Assembly (NCBI GenBank): GCA_946557785.1
Contig: CAMNTH010000002.1
Coordinates: forward strand, 62,001-126,000
Length of the DNA: 64,000 bases
From: an uncultured Blautia sp.
GTDB taxonomy: Bacteria > Bacillota > Clostridia > Lachnospirales > Lachnospiraceae
Reading direction: 5' to 3'
Shown here: positions 16,790 to 25,184 of the stretch, one piece after another
Numbering within the stretch: position 1 is the stretch's first letter
Layout: each line of letters starts with the position of its first letter
Made by a program: the position numbers and the translations under genes
The notes under the pieces: model-generated
Database searches by the model: none
Told to the model about the DNA's origin: nothing
Seen by the model: only the letters and a program-made list of their open reading frames with translations

Positions 16790-19681
16790 ATGAATAGATT
16801 ACTGGAATTTTTTGACAATATGAATGAGCTTGTATATGTTTTGGACATTGAGGACCATAGTCTGGTCTACGTGAATAAAAAGGGACTGGCGATTCTTGGA
16901 CTTTCTTCCATGGAAGAGGCTTCAGGGAAAATGTGCTATGAGCTTTTGCAGAATTCTTCACTGCCCTGTACTACCTGTAATCCGGAGGAACTAAAGACAG
17001 GATATTTTAAGGAATACCGGTATTATAATCCCGTCCTTGACAGATACCTGATGATGAAGGAAACAGTTTTGGAGGAAGACGGAAGGAAGTACAGGCTGGA
17101 AATAGCGATTGATATAGGTGTACAGGTGCAGAGAGGGAATATGGCAGGAAGGTATCAGAACCTGGAGGCGATCATTAATGAAGGGCTTCGGGTAGCACTT
17201 CAGGAAAAAAAGCCTTCCGGCACACTGGCCGTCCTTCTGGAATATCTGGGCAAGGCTCTTAATGGTGAGCGTACCTATATTTTTGAGAAAAATGAAAAAG
17301 GCGGAGATGATAATACTTATGAATGGACTGCAAAGGGAGTGATGCCGGAGAAAGAGAATCTCCAGGATCTTCCTCCTTCGGTATGCGAAAGCTGGTATAA
17401 AAGCTTCAGCGCAGGAAGGCATATTATGATAGAGGATCTGGAAGATATCCGTTTCACCAATCCTGTACAGTATGAGGTGCTTAAGAATCAGAAGATACAT
17501 TCCCTTGTGGTAGTGCCTCTTTATGATAATGAAAAGACCATCGGCTTTTTTGGCGTTGATAATCCTCCGGGGAAGTCTATGGAGTATGCATCCAATATGC
17601 TGCAGATTACTGCGCATTTTATTGTTTCCTGTTTAAAACAGCGCAATCTTGTGAAGCGGCTGGAGGAGAGAAGCTACGATATTTTTAAATCCCTGAATGT
17701 GGATTATGCAGGTATTTTTGAAATCAATTTTGATACGGATAAATGTGAAGTATATAAAAAGATAGAGCAGCCATGGGGATCCATGGATCTGAACCTTGAA
17801 TTTTGTAAAAGCTATGAGAAAGCAATGGAAAATTATATTTCCCTGTATGTATCCGAGTGGGATCAGGAAAACCTGCGGACTGTAACGGAAAAAAGCTATG
17901 TCATTGAACAGCTTAAAACAAAAAAGAAATATTATATGAGATACCAGGTAAAAGAAAATGCACAGAATGCAGAGAATTTTGAAGTACACTTTGCAAGTAT
18001 GGGAAATGACAGCCATAAGGTGATTCTGGCATTTCGAAACGTGGATTCCGTCGTAAAGGAAGAAGAGCAGTATAAGCTGGAAACAAGACAAAATGTGGAG
18101 GACATTTTGGCTGGCTCAAGAACCGGCATGTGGAGCTTGGAGCTTGAGGAGGGCTGCAGCCCCCGGATGTATGCAGACCGGACAATGCGGATGCTTCTGG
18201 GCGTGGAGGAGAATATCGGACCGGAGGAATGCTATCAAAGCTGGTTTTCCAACATTGATCCGGAGTATACAGACCTTGTGCAGGAATCTGTGAAAGAGAT
18301 TTTGGAAAGCGGACGTTCTGAGACCGTTTATCCTTGGAACCATCCAAAGCTTGGGAAGATTTATATACGCTGCGGCGGCGTGCCGGATTCCAGCTTCTCT
18401 AAAAAAGGCGTTTGTTTAAAAGGCTATCATCAGGATATTACAGAGACGATGGTTACGCGGCAAAAGCAGGAGAAAGCTATACTTGAGGCACTTGATAAGG
18501 CTCAGAGGGCAAATTCGGCAAAAAGCGAGTTTCTTTCCCACATGTCCCACGATATCCGTACACCTATTAACGGAATTCTGGGTATGCTTACGATCAGCGA
18601 AAAAAATCCCTGCGATATGGAACGGCAGAGGGAATGCAGAGCTAAGATCAAGATATCTGCAGAGCATCTTTTGTCTCTTATTAACGATGTTCTTGAAATC
18701 AGCAAGCTGGAAAGAGGGGAGATTTCTTTGCAGGAAGAGTCCTTTGACCTTTGTGATCTCCTGGAAAGCTGTATGACCATTACAAGCCCAAGGGCTTCAG
18801 AAATGGGAATTAACCTGGAGATAAAGCCTTTGCACATACAGCATAGAAAGCTGTTGGGAAGCCCTCTTCATATACGGCAGATCCTGATTAACATTATGGG
18901 AAATGCCATTAAATATAATAGGGAAAAAGGCAGTGTCTGGATTCTGGCAGAGGAAATATCTTCAGAAAAGGACATGGCACAATACAGATTTGTAGTGCAG
19001 GATACAGGAATCGGAATAGGGGAAGAGTTCCAGAAAAATATTTTTGAACCCTTTACCCAGGAAAATCATGATGCAAGAACAGAATACAGAGGAACAGGGC
19101 TTGGAATGTCCATTACCAAAAAGCTTGTGGATCAGATGGGGGGAACCATCCAATTGGAGAGCCAGATTGGCATAGGAAGTACTTTTACCGTATGCCTGCC
19201 CATCCGAATAGATACGGAGATAGAGCTTAAAGAGGAGCCTGCGGTTATGGAGGTGGCCGGTGATATTTCCGGAATGAACATTCTTCTGGTAGATGATAAT
19301 GAGATCAATTGTGAAATCGTGCAGTACATCCTGGAGGATGCAGGTGCATCTGTGGCAATTGCAGGAGATGGCCTGGAAGCTGTGGAAACCTTTGAGAAAT
19401 CCCCATGCGGATCATTTGACTGCATTTTAATGGATCTGATGATGCCTGTGATGGACGGAATGGAAGCCTCTAAAACGATCCGCAGCCTGGAGAGAAGTGA
19501 CGCTAAGCGGATTCCTATTATTGCCCTTTCCGCCAATGCTTTTGAAGAAGACGCTAAAGCAGCAAAAGCGGCAGGGATGAATGAACACCTGGCAAAGCCG
19601 GTGGATATTGAGAAAATGCTGAAAACAATTTCTTATTTGGTAAAGGCAGCAGAAGAGAAAGTGCCTGGAGGAAGGTGTTGA
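16790..19681 (+). CDS. Cytosolic PAS-GAF hybrid sensor histidine kinase with receiver domain
   Basis: 963 residues without any membrane segment. Order: PAS-like domain (about 1-110), GAF-like domain (about 125-290, VVPLYDNEKTIGFFGVDN), a middle region with a probable second PAS (about 430-570), HisKA with SHMSHDIRTP (H587), HATPase with NIMGNAIKYN, DTGIGIGEEF and RGTGLGMSI, then a C-terminal receiver with VDDNEINCE and acceptor D882 in LMDLMMPVMDG. It therefore senses an intracellular signal and passes phosphate internally. No Hpt protein, response regulator or output gene lies nearby, so partner and target are unknown. AAGGAG precedes the ATG. Confidence 0.9.
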   Translation: MNRLLEFFDNMNELVYVLDIEDHSLVYVNKKGLAILGLSSMEEASGKMCYELLQNSSLPCTTCNPEELKTGYFKEYRYYNPVLDRYLMMKETVLEEDGRKYRLEIAIDIGVQVQRGNMAGRYQNLEAIINEGLRVALQEKKPSGTLAVLLEYLGKALNGERTYIFEKNEKGGDDNTYEWTAKGVMPEKENLQDLPPSVCESWYKSFSAGRHIMIEDLEDIRFTNPVQYEVLKNQKIHSLVVVPLYDNEKTIGFFGVDNPPGKSMEYASNMLQITAHFIVSCLKQRNLVKRLEERSYDIFKSLNVDYAGIFEINFDTDKCEVYKKIEQPWGSMDLNLEFCKSYEKAMENYISLYVSEWDQENLRTVTEKSYVIEQLKTKKKYYMRYQVKENAQNAENFEVHFASMGNDSHKVILAFRNVDSVVKEEEQYKLETRQNVEDILAGSRTGMWSLELEEGCSPRMYADRTMRMLLGVEENIGPEECYQSWFSNIDPEYTDLVQESVKEILESGRSETVYPWNHPKLGKIYIRCGGVPDSSFSKKGVCLKGYHQDITETMVTRQKQEKAILEALDKAQRANSAKSEFLSHMSHDIRTPINGILGMLTISEKNPCDMERQRECRAKIKISAEHLLSLINDVLEISKLERGEISLQEESFDLCDLLESCMTITSPRASEMGINLEIKPLHIQHRKLLGSPLHIRQILINIMGNAIKYNREKGSVWILAEEISSEKDMAQYRFVVQDTGIGIGEEFQKNIFEPFTQENHDARTEYRGTGLGMSITKKLVDQMGGTIQLESQIGIGSTFTVCLPIRIDTEIELKEEPAVMEVAGDISGMNILLVDDNEINCEIVQYILEDAGASVAIAGDGLEAVETFEKSPCGSFDCILMDLMMPVMDGMEASKTIRSLERSDAKRIPIIALSANAFEEDAKAAKAAGMNEHLAKPVDIEKMLKTISYLVKAAEEKVPGGRC

Positions 19682-19747
19682 CCATATTTTGAAATATGGG
19701 AATAGTAGCCACCAAAAAACTTTCTTGTAGTTTTTATGAATTTAGGA

Positions 19748-19776
19748 TTGAAATTTCTGATAAAATGCACTATAAT
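19748..19776 (+). promoter_or_regulatory. Strong sigma-A promoter for the 139-residue P-loop gene
   Basis: TTGAAA (19748-19753), 17-bp spacer, TATAAT (19771-19776), giving an untranslated leader of about 60 bases rich in A and T before AAGGAGG and the ATG at 19842. Confidence 0.75.
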
Positions 19777-19841
19777 TGAAACATATTAATTATAGAATTT
19801 GTTCAAAATTAATATTATAGTGTCTAAGGAGGAAAAACAGG

Positions 19842-20261
19842 ATGGTTGAACTGATTGTAGGAAAGAAAGGCAAGGGCAAAACAAAAGTACTGTTAGACAG
19901 AGTGAACGGCGCGATTAAAGACGCAAATGGCAGCATTGTTTACTTAGACAAGAGCACGAAGCATATGTATGAGCTAAACAATAAGGTTCGTCTGATTGAT
20001 GTTTCCGGTTATCCTATTAAGAACTGTGATGAGTTTGTTGGGTTTATCTGTGGTATCATTTCTCAGGATCATGACCTTGAGCAGATATATCTTGACAGCT
20101 TCCTGAAGATTGCGAAGCTGGAAGAAGCTGATGTTACAGGCACATTAGAGCAGCTTGATGCAATTGGAACTAAGTTCGGAGTATCTTTCATGATCAGCAT
20201 TTCTCTTGATAAAGAAGAACTTCCGGCAGCATTCCAGGATAAAGTTGCCGTTGCATTATAA
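19842..20261 (+). CDS. Small P-loop protein of unknown function
   Basis: 139 residues. The N-terminus VGKKGKGKTKVLLDR fits a Walker A motif (GxxxxGKT). I see no clear Walker B or other NTPase motif; a hydrophobic strand at about 60-75 (DEFVGFICGII) and FGVSFMISISLD near the end suggest a small alpha/beta fold. Similar proteins in this family of bacteria are sometimes named twitching motility protein, without evidence. It is monocistronic, with a near-consensus promoter, a good AAGGAGG site and a strong terminator, suggesting high constitutive expression. Function not recognised. Confidence 0.8.
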   Translation: MVELIVGKKGKGKTKVLLDRVNGAIKDANGSIVYLDKSTKHMYELNNKVRLIDVSGYPIKNCDEFVGFICGIISQDHDLEQIYLDSFLKIAKLEEADVTGTLEQLDAIGTKFGVSFMISISLDKEELPAAFQDKVAVAL

Positions 20262-20301
20262 GTAAGTGCAGAGGCTGTACATACAAGAGAATAAAAAAAA
20301 C

Positions 20302-20345
20302 AAAGGGACCATGCGGATTCATAACCGCATAGTCCCTTTTTTCGC
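20302..20345. terminator. Bidirectional rho-independent terminator
   Basis: AAAGGGAC-C-ATGCGG pairs with CCGCAT-A-GTCCCTTT (one mismatch) around ATTCATAA, with T-run on the + side and a run of A before it that serves as T-run on the - side. It serves the convergent P-loop and recombinase genes. Confidence 0.9.
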
Positions 20346-20359
20346 AGATGATTTTATGC

Positions 20360-21412
20360 TCAATCTTCCCGCAGCCTGACTGCAGTGGCAGCCTGACGCC
20401 GTCTGGCGTCATCCAGGGCTGCGTAATGCTTCTTGGTAGTATTTACATCCCTGTGGCCTAAAACATCCGCTACAAGGTAAATATCACCTGTTTCCTGGTA
20501 AAGGGCAGTGCCGTAGGTGCTGCGGAGCTTATGGGGGGTGATCTTCTTGGTAGTGGTTACCTCCCTGGCATATTTTTTTACCAGGTTTTCTACTGACTGA
20601 ACGCCGATACGGCGGCGCTGGGAAGAGTAGAAGAGAGCGTGCTCATGGCCGGAAAGCGGGGTGATCCCTTCCCGCACTGCCAGGTATTTTTTCAATGCTT
20701 TTTCTACCTCAGGGCCAAAATAGACGATCATTTCATTGCCCCCTTTTCTGGTAACTTTAATTCCGTTATTTTTGAAATCCACGTCCTCCACATCCAGACC
20801 TACACATTCGGAAACACGGATCCCGGTTCCAAGAAGCAATGTGACAAGAGCCAGATCACGTTCCTTTGTTTTTTCATAGAACACACGTTTCTGACCTGTG
20901 AGATGATCGCCGCAGTGTTCAATATGATCCAAAAGAATTGCAACCTCGTCTGCATCAAGACGGACAATACTTTTTTGATGGATTTTTGGAACATCAACTA
21001 AAACTGTGGGATTGGTATGGATCATTTCACGCTTGAAATAATAAGCATAAAAACTGCGAAGGGCAGAGATTTTTCGTTTCAGCCCGCGTTCGCCGTTTGT
21101 TTCGGTTTTGTCACCGCTTTGGTATACTTTAAGATATTCCAGGTATTCCTCAATGTCCAGAGCCTGAACCTGATCCAGGACATCAACAGAAAAATCATTC
21201 ATGGAATAGTCCTTAAATGCCGGGTTTTCATCCAAAAGAAATTGAAAGAATATACGGATATCATATGCATAGGAAATTCTTGTTTTTGTTGTTGTAGTTG
21301 GTTCCACAGCACGAAAATAATCCCTGCAGAAAGGCGGCAGTGTTTTTAGAACTTCCCGAAGCTTTAAAGTGTTTTCAATGTCTGTTTGTTCATGATAAGT
21401 AAGTCTGTCCAT
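20360..21412 (-). CDS. Tyrosine-type site-specific recombinase (XerC/XerD-like)
   Basis: 350 residues: SAM-like core-binding domain (about 15-130) and catalytic domain with R199 (GTGIRVSE), H294 and R297 (PHKLRST), LGHRDVNTT, and nucleophile Y330 (KKHYAALDD). All key residues are present, so it should be active. No integrase partners, phage genes or att-like direct repeats are nearby, which argues for a stand-alone chromosomal recombinase (XerC/D class) rather than a mobile-element integrase. An 8-bp inverted repeat lies 60-100 bp upstream. It could act in chromosome dimer resolution, but the target site is not visible. Confidence 0.9.
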   Translation of the reverse strand: MDRLTYHEQTDIENTLKLREVLKTLPPFCRDYFRAVEPTTTTKTRISYAYDIRIFFQFLLDENPAFKDYSMNDFSVDVLDQVQALDIEEYLEYLKVYQSGDKTETNGERGLKRKISALRSFYAYYFKREMIHTNPTVLVDVPKIHQKSIVRLDADEVAILLDHIEHCGDHLTGQKRVFYEKTKERDLALVTLLLGTGIRVSECVGLDVEDVDFKNNGIKVTRKGGNEMIVYFGPEVEKALKKYLAVREGITPLSGHEHALFYSSQRRRIGVQSVENLVKKYAREVTTTKKITPHKLRSTYGTALYQETGDIYLVADVLGHRDVNTTKKHYAALDDARRRQAATAVRLRED

Positions 21413-21472
21413 GGTTTGACCTCAATTTTAAGTTTCAATAATGAAAATGTTGGATAGGTGTTTATTCTACAC

Positions 21473-21510
21473 AGATCTATTTGAAAAACTCGGGTTTGTC
21501 GTATAGATCT
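21473..21510. repeat. Inverted repeat upstream of the recombinase gene
   Basis: AGATCTAT at 21473-21480 and ATAGATCT at 21503-21510, perfect arms around a 22-base spacer, between the recombinase and dtd. No T-run follows. It could be a protein or recombinase binding site; no function shown. Confidence 0.5.
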
Positions 21511-21523
21511 ACATCTACCCTAA

Positions 21524-21970
21524 TTAAAGGATAGATTCATCAAGTACAATGGTGAACGGTCCGTCATTTTCCAGAGATATTTTCATATCAGCACCGAAAA
21601 CGCCATGCTGTACTACCGGGATGGATTTGGCCGCTTCTGCGATCATATATTCATAAAGCTGTTCTGCCAGTATGGGTGCGCCTGCTTCAATAAAGCTTGG
21701 GCGATTGCCTTTTTTGCAGTTGGCATAGAGGGTAAACTGCGACACAAAAAGCAGCTGTCCCTGTACATCATTTAAGGATAGATTGGTTTTTCCTGCATCG
21801 TCTTCAAAAATGCGAAGCCCAAGCAGTTTTTTTAGATATTTATCTGCAATTTCCCTGGTATTGTTCTGCCCAACGCCAATAAAGACAAGAAAACCTTTGC
21901 CGATTTTTCCTACAGATTCTCCATCAACCTTTACTTCTGCATAATTTACACGCTGTATTACTAATTTCAT
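21524..21970 (-). CDS. dtd: D-aminoacyl-tRNA deacylase
   Basis: 148 residues, the usual length. It hydrolyses D-amino acids (and glycine) mischarged on tRNA. Motifs: SQFTLYA (catalytic Ser/Gln region), GNRPSF, and NDGPFTI near the C-terminus, where the family usually has NDGPVT. It follows the AI-2E permease gene after 15 bp on the same strand. Confidence 0.95.
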   Translation of the reverse strand: MKLVIQRVNYAEVKVDGESVGKIGKGFLVFIGVGQNNTREIADKYLKKLLGLRIFEDDAGKTNLSLNDVQGQLLFVSQFTLYANCKKGNRPSFIEAGAPILAEQLYEYMIAEAAKSIPVVQHGVFGADMKISLENDGPFTIVLDESIL

Positions 21971-21985
21971 TGAACAAAGTCCCCT

Positions 21986-23467
21986 TTACGATTTTTTACT
22001 TCTCTTGTCCAGTTCCAGCCTGCATTTTTGATAAAATGCTTTTGCTTTGTCTGACAGAATCCTTGAAAGCTCTTTTATTTTTTTCCAGGCAATGATACTG
22101 TATTTCTTAAGGAACTCCCATGCCTTTTTCAAAAATTTAAAAACAAAATTCCAGATCTTCATGAACATGCCATCCGGATTTTTCATTTTTGATAATTCGT
22201 CTGCGCTGCGCTGTGGCTGCTCTTTCGGCATCTGAAGGATTTTCTTTGTGGCAGGATCCAGGCAGTCTATATTGCAGTAATCATTTACCGCATAAGGCAT
22301 TTCCTTATCATGAAGAGATTTCCCAAGAAGCTTCCAGGCTGCAGCATAAATAACGGCGCATACCGGTACCCCGATGATCATTCCCAGGATCCCGAACAGG
22401 CCGCCTCCGATCATAATGGATACAATAACCATAAAGCTGGATAAACCTGTGGAATCTCCAAGGATCTTCGGCCCAAGGATATTTCCGTCAAATTGCTGAA
22501 GAACCAGGATAAAGAGTGCAAAATAAAGACTTTTGAGAGGATCAACCAATAATATCAGCAAGAAACATGGAACCGCTCCCAAATAAGGACCAAAAAATGG
22601 AATGACATTGGTTACGCCTACCACAACGCTTACCAGTACGGCGTATGGCATATTCAGAATGGTTGTTCCAATATAACAAAGCACGCCGATAATGGCAGAA
22701 TCCAGAAGCTTTCCGTTAATAAATCCTCCGAAGGTCTGATGGGTAAAACGCATTGCATGGATGATGGTGTTGGAGATCTTTGCCGGAAAAAGGGCATATA
22801 CTACCATTTTGCTTCTTGCAACAAAGACTTCTTTATCTGCCAGAACGTAAATTGACACAATGGCGCCAATCAGAAAATTCTTCAGGAAAATCAGAATATC
22901 AAAAACCCCTGCTGAAATATTCTTCAGCATTTGCTGCATCTGGGGCAAAATGTTAGTGGATAGGTAATCCTGTGCCTGCTGAGAATACTGCGTCAGCATA
23001 TCGATCATTTCAGGATCCAGCTTCCATCCTTTTTCTACGAAGGTATTAAGCCAGCTTTCAATGCTTCTTACATAATAGGGAAAGCTGTAAATAATGTTCA
23101 TAACGCTTCGAATGAGCTGAGGCAGGATCATCATGATCAGCGTATAGATGATGATCAGCAAAAGGAACAGGGAAAGAAGGACACAAATCCAGCGTACCAC
23201 TCTTCTGCCCCGTTTTTCCAGTATCTTATTCCTCTTCTCCAAAAAGGGAAAAATCAGTTTCTTTTCAAAAAAATTGACTACAGGGCTTAAAATATAAGCA
23301 ATGGCAAATCCGTAAATAATAGGCGCCATAATATTGAGGAATGTTTTGATTCCTGTGATCAGCGTCCGCATATGAAAGATTCCATAATAAAACAGCATAC
23401 TTGCCGCAATGACCAGAAATGCAGTTACACCCCAATGCAGATACTTATTTTCCCAACGATATTTCAT
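21986..23467 (-). CDS. AI-2E family transporter (PF01594)
   Basis: 493 residues from the ATG at 23467, which follows GGAGGAAT; a frame open to 23488 is less likely. Several hydrophobic segments with the family core VTNVIPFFGPYLGAVPC and a C-terminal hydrophilic tail of about 110 residues (after residue 380) rich in Lys and aromatic residues. Family members export autoinducer-2 or exchange Na+/H+; substrate here is unknown. It shares an overlapping divergent promoter with ttcA and is probably co-transcribed with dtd. Confidence 0.88.
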   Translation of the reverse strand: MKYRWENKYLHWGVTAFLVIAASMLFYYGIFHMRTLITGIKTFLNIMAPIIYGFAIAYILSPVVNFFEKKLIFPFLEKRNKILEKRGRRVVRWICVLLSLFLLLIIIYTLIMMILPQLIRSVMNIIYSFPYYVRSIESWLNTFVEKGWKLDPEMIDMLTQYSQQAQDYLSTNILPQMQQMLKNISAGVFDILIFLKNFLIGAIVSIYVLADKEVFVARSKMVVYALFPAKISNTIIHAMRFTHQTFGGFINGKLLDSAIIGVLCYIGTTILNMPYAVLVSVVVGVTNVIPFFGPYLGAVPCFLLILLVDPLKSLYFALFILVLQQFDGNILGPKILGDSTGLSSFMVIVSIMIGGGLFGILGMIIGVPVCAVIYAAAWKLLGKSLHDKEMPYAVNDYCNIDCLDPATKKILQMPKEQPQRSADELSKMKNPDGMFMKIWNFVFKFLKKAWEFLKKYSIIAWKKIKELSRILSDKAKAFYQKCRLELDKRSKKS

Positions 23468-23569
23468 GAATTCTATTCCTCCATACAACTTTTGCTGATC
23501 TCATGATGCGATTTATTAAGCCTTACGGTGCTCTTGTTCTTCAGCAACTCTAAAGCCTGTAATATTTAA

Positions 23570-23599
23570 ATTATACCACGTTTTCTGTTGTCCTGACAA
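23570..23599 (-). promoter_or_regulatory. Promoter of the AI-2E permease-dtd unit
   Basis: On the minus strand: TTGTCA (23594-23599), 18-bp spacer, TATAAT (23570-23575). It overlaps the ttcA promoter by 12 bp. Confidence 0.7.
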
Positions 23600-23616
23600 C
23601 CAAAAAGAGATATAAT
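23588..23616 (+). promoter_or_regulatory. Promoter of ttcA
   Basis: TTGTCC (23588-23593), 17-bp spacer, TATAAT (23611-23616). Its -35 abuts the -35 of the opposing promoter, forming the palindrome TTGTCCTGACAA. Confidence 0.7.
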
Positions 23617-23678
23617 AATTGCAGTTTAAAATGCGGTTGGGTGTAAAAGCCCCAACTATGAAACAGAAAGGGATATTT

Positions 23679-24407
23679 ATGAAATTACAGCAGGTATTAA
23701 GTGTCACACGCAAAGCTGTGGATGATTTTCACATGATTGAAAGCGGGGACAAAATTGCCGTGGGTATTTCCGGGGGAAAAGACAGCCTGACGCTGCTTTA
23801 TGCGCTCCACGGTCTTGCCAGATTTTATCCAAAGCCGTTTACACTGGAAGCAGTTACCGTTGATCTGGGATTACAGGGAGTATCTATGGATCCTATCCGC
23901 AGGCTTTGCGATGAGCTTGGTGTTCACTACACTTCCATTCCCACAGAAATATATAAGATTATTTTTGAAGACAGAAAAGAGAGCAATCCCTGTTCGCTCT
24001 GTGCCAAAATGCGTAAAGGTGCATTGAATGAAACAGCGAAAAAGCTTGGCTGTAATAAGGTAGCTTATGCGCATCATAAGGATGATGCTGTGGAGACAAT
24101 GCTCATGTCACTGATCTTTGAGGGGCGGTTTCATACGTTTTCTCCTGTGACTTACTGGGACCGTATGGGTCTTACCCTTATCCGCCCCATGATTTATATG
24201 GAGGAAATGGATGTGATTGGTTTCCAACATAAATACGATCTTCCTGTGGTCAAAAACCGCTGTCCTGCAGACGGCAATACGAAGCGGGAATATGTGAAGA
24301 AGCTTTTGCGTGAGCTTGGATGCCAGCATCCGGGGGTAAAGGAGCGTATGTTTACTGCGATCACAAATGGAAATCTAAAAGGCTGGAATAAAAACGGGGC
24401 CTCCTAA
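23679..24407 (+). CDS. ttcA: tRNA 2-thiocytidine biosynthesis protein TtcA-like ATPase
   Basis: 242 residues from ATG 23679 behind AAAGGGATATTT; an upstream in-frame ATG at 23619 lies too close to the promoter. PP-loop ATP pyrophosphatase motif ISGGKDSLT, and NPCSLC, the CxxC that ligates an iron-sulfur cluster in TtcA. The family thiolates C32 of some tRNAs; other members of this subgroup have undefined substrates, so the exact base is inferred. Monocistronic, ending in a hairpin terminator. Confidence 0.88.
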   Translation: MKLQQVLSVTRKAVDDFHMIESGDKIAVGISGGKDSLTLLYALHGLARFYPKPFTLEAVTVDLGLQGVSMDPIRRLCDELGVHYTSIPTEIYKIIFEDRKESNPCSLCAKMRKGALNETAKKLGCNKVAYAHHKDDAVETMLMSLIFEGRFHTFSPVTYWDRMGLTLIRPMIYMEEMDVIGFQHKYDLPVVKNRCPADGNTKREYVKKLLRELGCQHPGVKERMFTAITNGNLKGWNKNGAS

Positions 24408-24430
24408 AAAGGAGAAGCCCCATTCTTTTG
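24396..24430. terminator. Terminator between ttcA and the cytidylate kinase-like gene
   Basis: GGGGCCTCCT pairs with AGGAGAAGCCCC (bulged) around AAAA, followed by ATTCTTTTG. The stem includes the ttcA stop codon. It may work in both directions for the convergent genes. Confidence 0.75.
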
Positions 24431-24437
24431 CACAGAT

Positions 24438-25076
24438 TTATTTTTTACATTGATCGAAAATCTCAATCGCTTCGATAATGGTTCTGATCGCTCCGTCAAT
24501 CCCCAATTTACTGCTTTCTACGCAGAGACTATAGCTGGTTGCGGAACCCCATTTTTTATTTGTATAATAATTATAATAGCTTGCACGGCTCTTATCTGCC
24601 TTAACGATCATATCCTTTGCTTCCTTGGCCGAATTATGATGCTTTCCGGAAATACGGCTGATCCTCCAATCAAGATTAGCATGAACGAAAATGCTGAAGC
24701 AATCCTTATTGTCGGCAAGGGCATAGTCAGCGCATCTGCCAACCATTACACAGGGTCCTTCGGATGCCAGTTTTTTAATTGCATCAAACTGCGCCAGAAA
24801 TACTTTATGGTTCATGGGCATATCTGAAAATCCAGCAGAAGAATATCCAAAAGAGTAAGTATCCATTACCAGTGAATATAAGAAGCTGTTGGTGGGTTTT
24901 TCATCGTGGTTTTCAAACAGTTCCTTGCAGATACCGCTGTCATTCGCGGCATGCTCCAGAAGCTCCTTGTCATAACACTTGATCCCGAAATATTGAGCAA
25001 TCGCCTGTCCGATCTGTCTCCCGCCGCTGCCATACTGGCGGCCAATTGTAATAATAGAACTTGTGCTGTTGTTCAT
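24438..25076 (-). CDS. Cytidylate kinase-like family protein
   Basis: 212 residues with a P-loop of the cytidylate kinase-like family, TIGRQYGSGGRQIGQ, then VMVGRCADYAL and a C-terminal helical region. True Cmk has a longer nucleotide-binding insert; this group (PF13189) is common in Clostridia, often in several copies, with unknown substrate. It has its own promoter immediately after rluD and ends at the shared terminator. Confidence 0.85.
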   Translation of the reverse strand: MNNSTSSIITIGRQYGSGGRQIGQAIAQYFGIKCYDKELLEHAANDSGICKELFENHDEKPTNSFLYSLVMDTYSFGYSSAGFSDMPMNHKVFLAQFDAIKKLASEGPCVMVGRCADYALADNKDCFSIFVHANLDWRISRISGKHHNSAKEAKDMIVKADKSRASYYNYYTNKKWGSATSYSLCVESSKLGIDGAIRTIIEAIEIFDQCKK

Positions 25077-25155
25077 AAGCTACACTCCCTTCTGCGAAAA
25101 AACTCACAAAAATGCCTTTTAAAATATAGAACTATCTGATAAATGGTTTAAATGT

Positions 25156-25184
25156 ATTATACTATTTTTGGTGATAAGTGACAA
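25156..25184 (-). promoter_or_regulatory. Promoter of the cytidylate kinase-like gene
   Basis: Minus strand: TTGTCA (25179-25184), 17-bp spacer, TATAAT (25156-25161). It begins one base after the rluD stop codon, so no separate terminator for rluD is seen. Confidence 0.75.

Noticed and set aside
19682-19699. CCATATTT/AAATATGG hairpin after the hybrid kinase
   Set aside because: AT-rich stem without a T-run; too weak to call.
21413-21523. Possible dif site near the tyrosine recombinase
   Set aside because: The repeat does not match the known dif consensus and the arms are only 8 bp apart by 22 bases.
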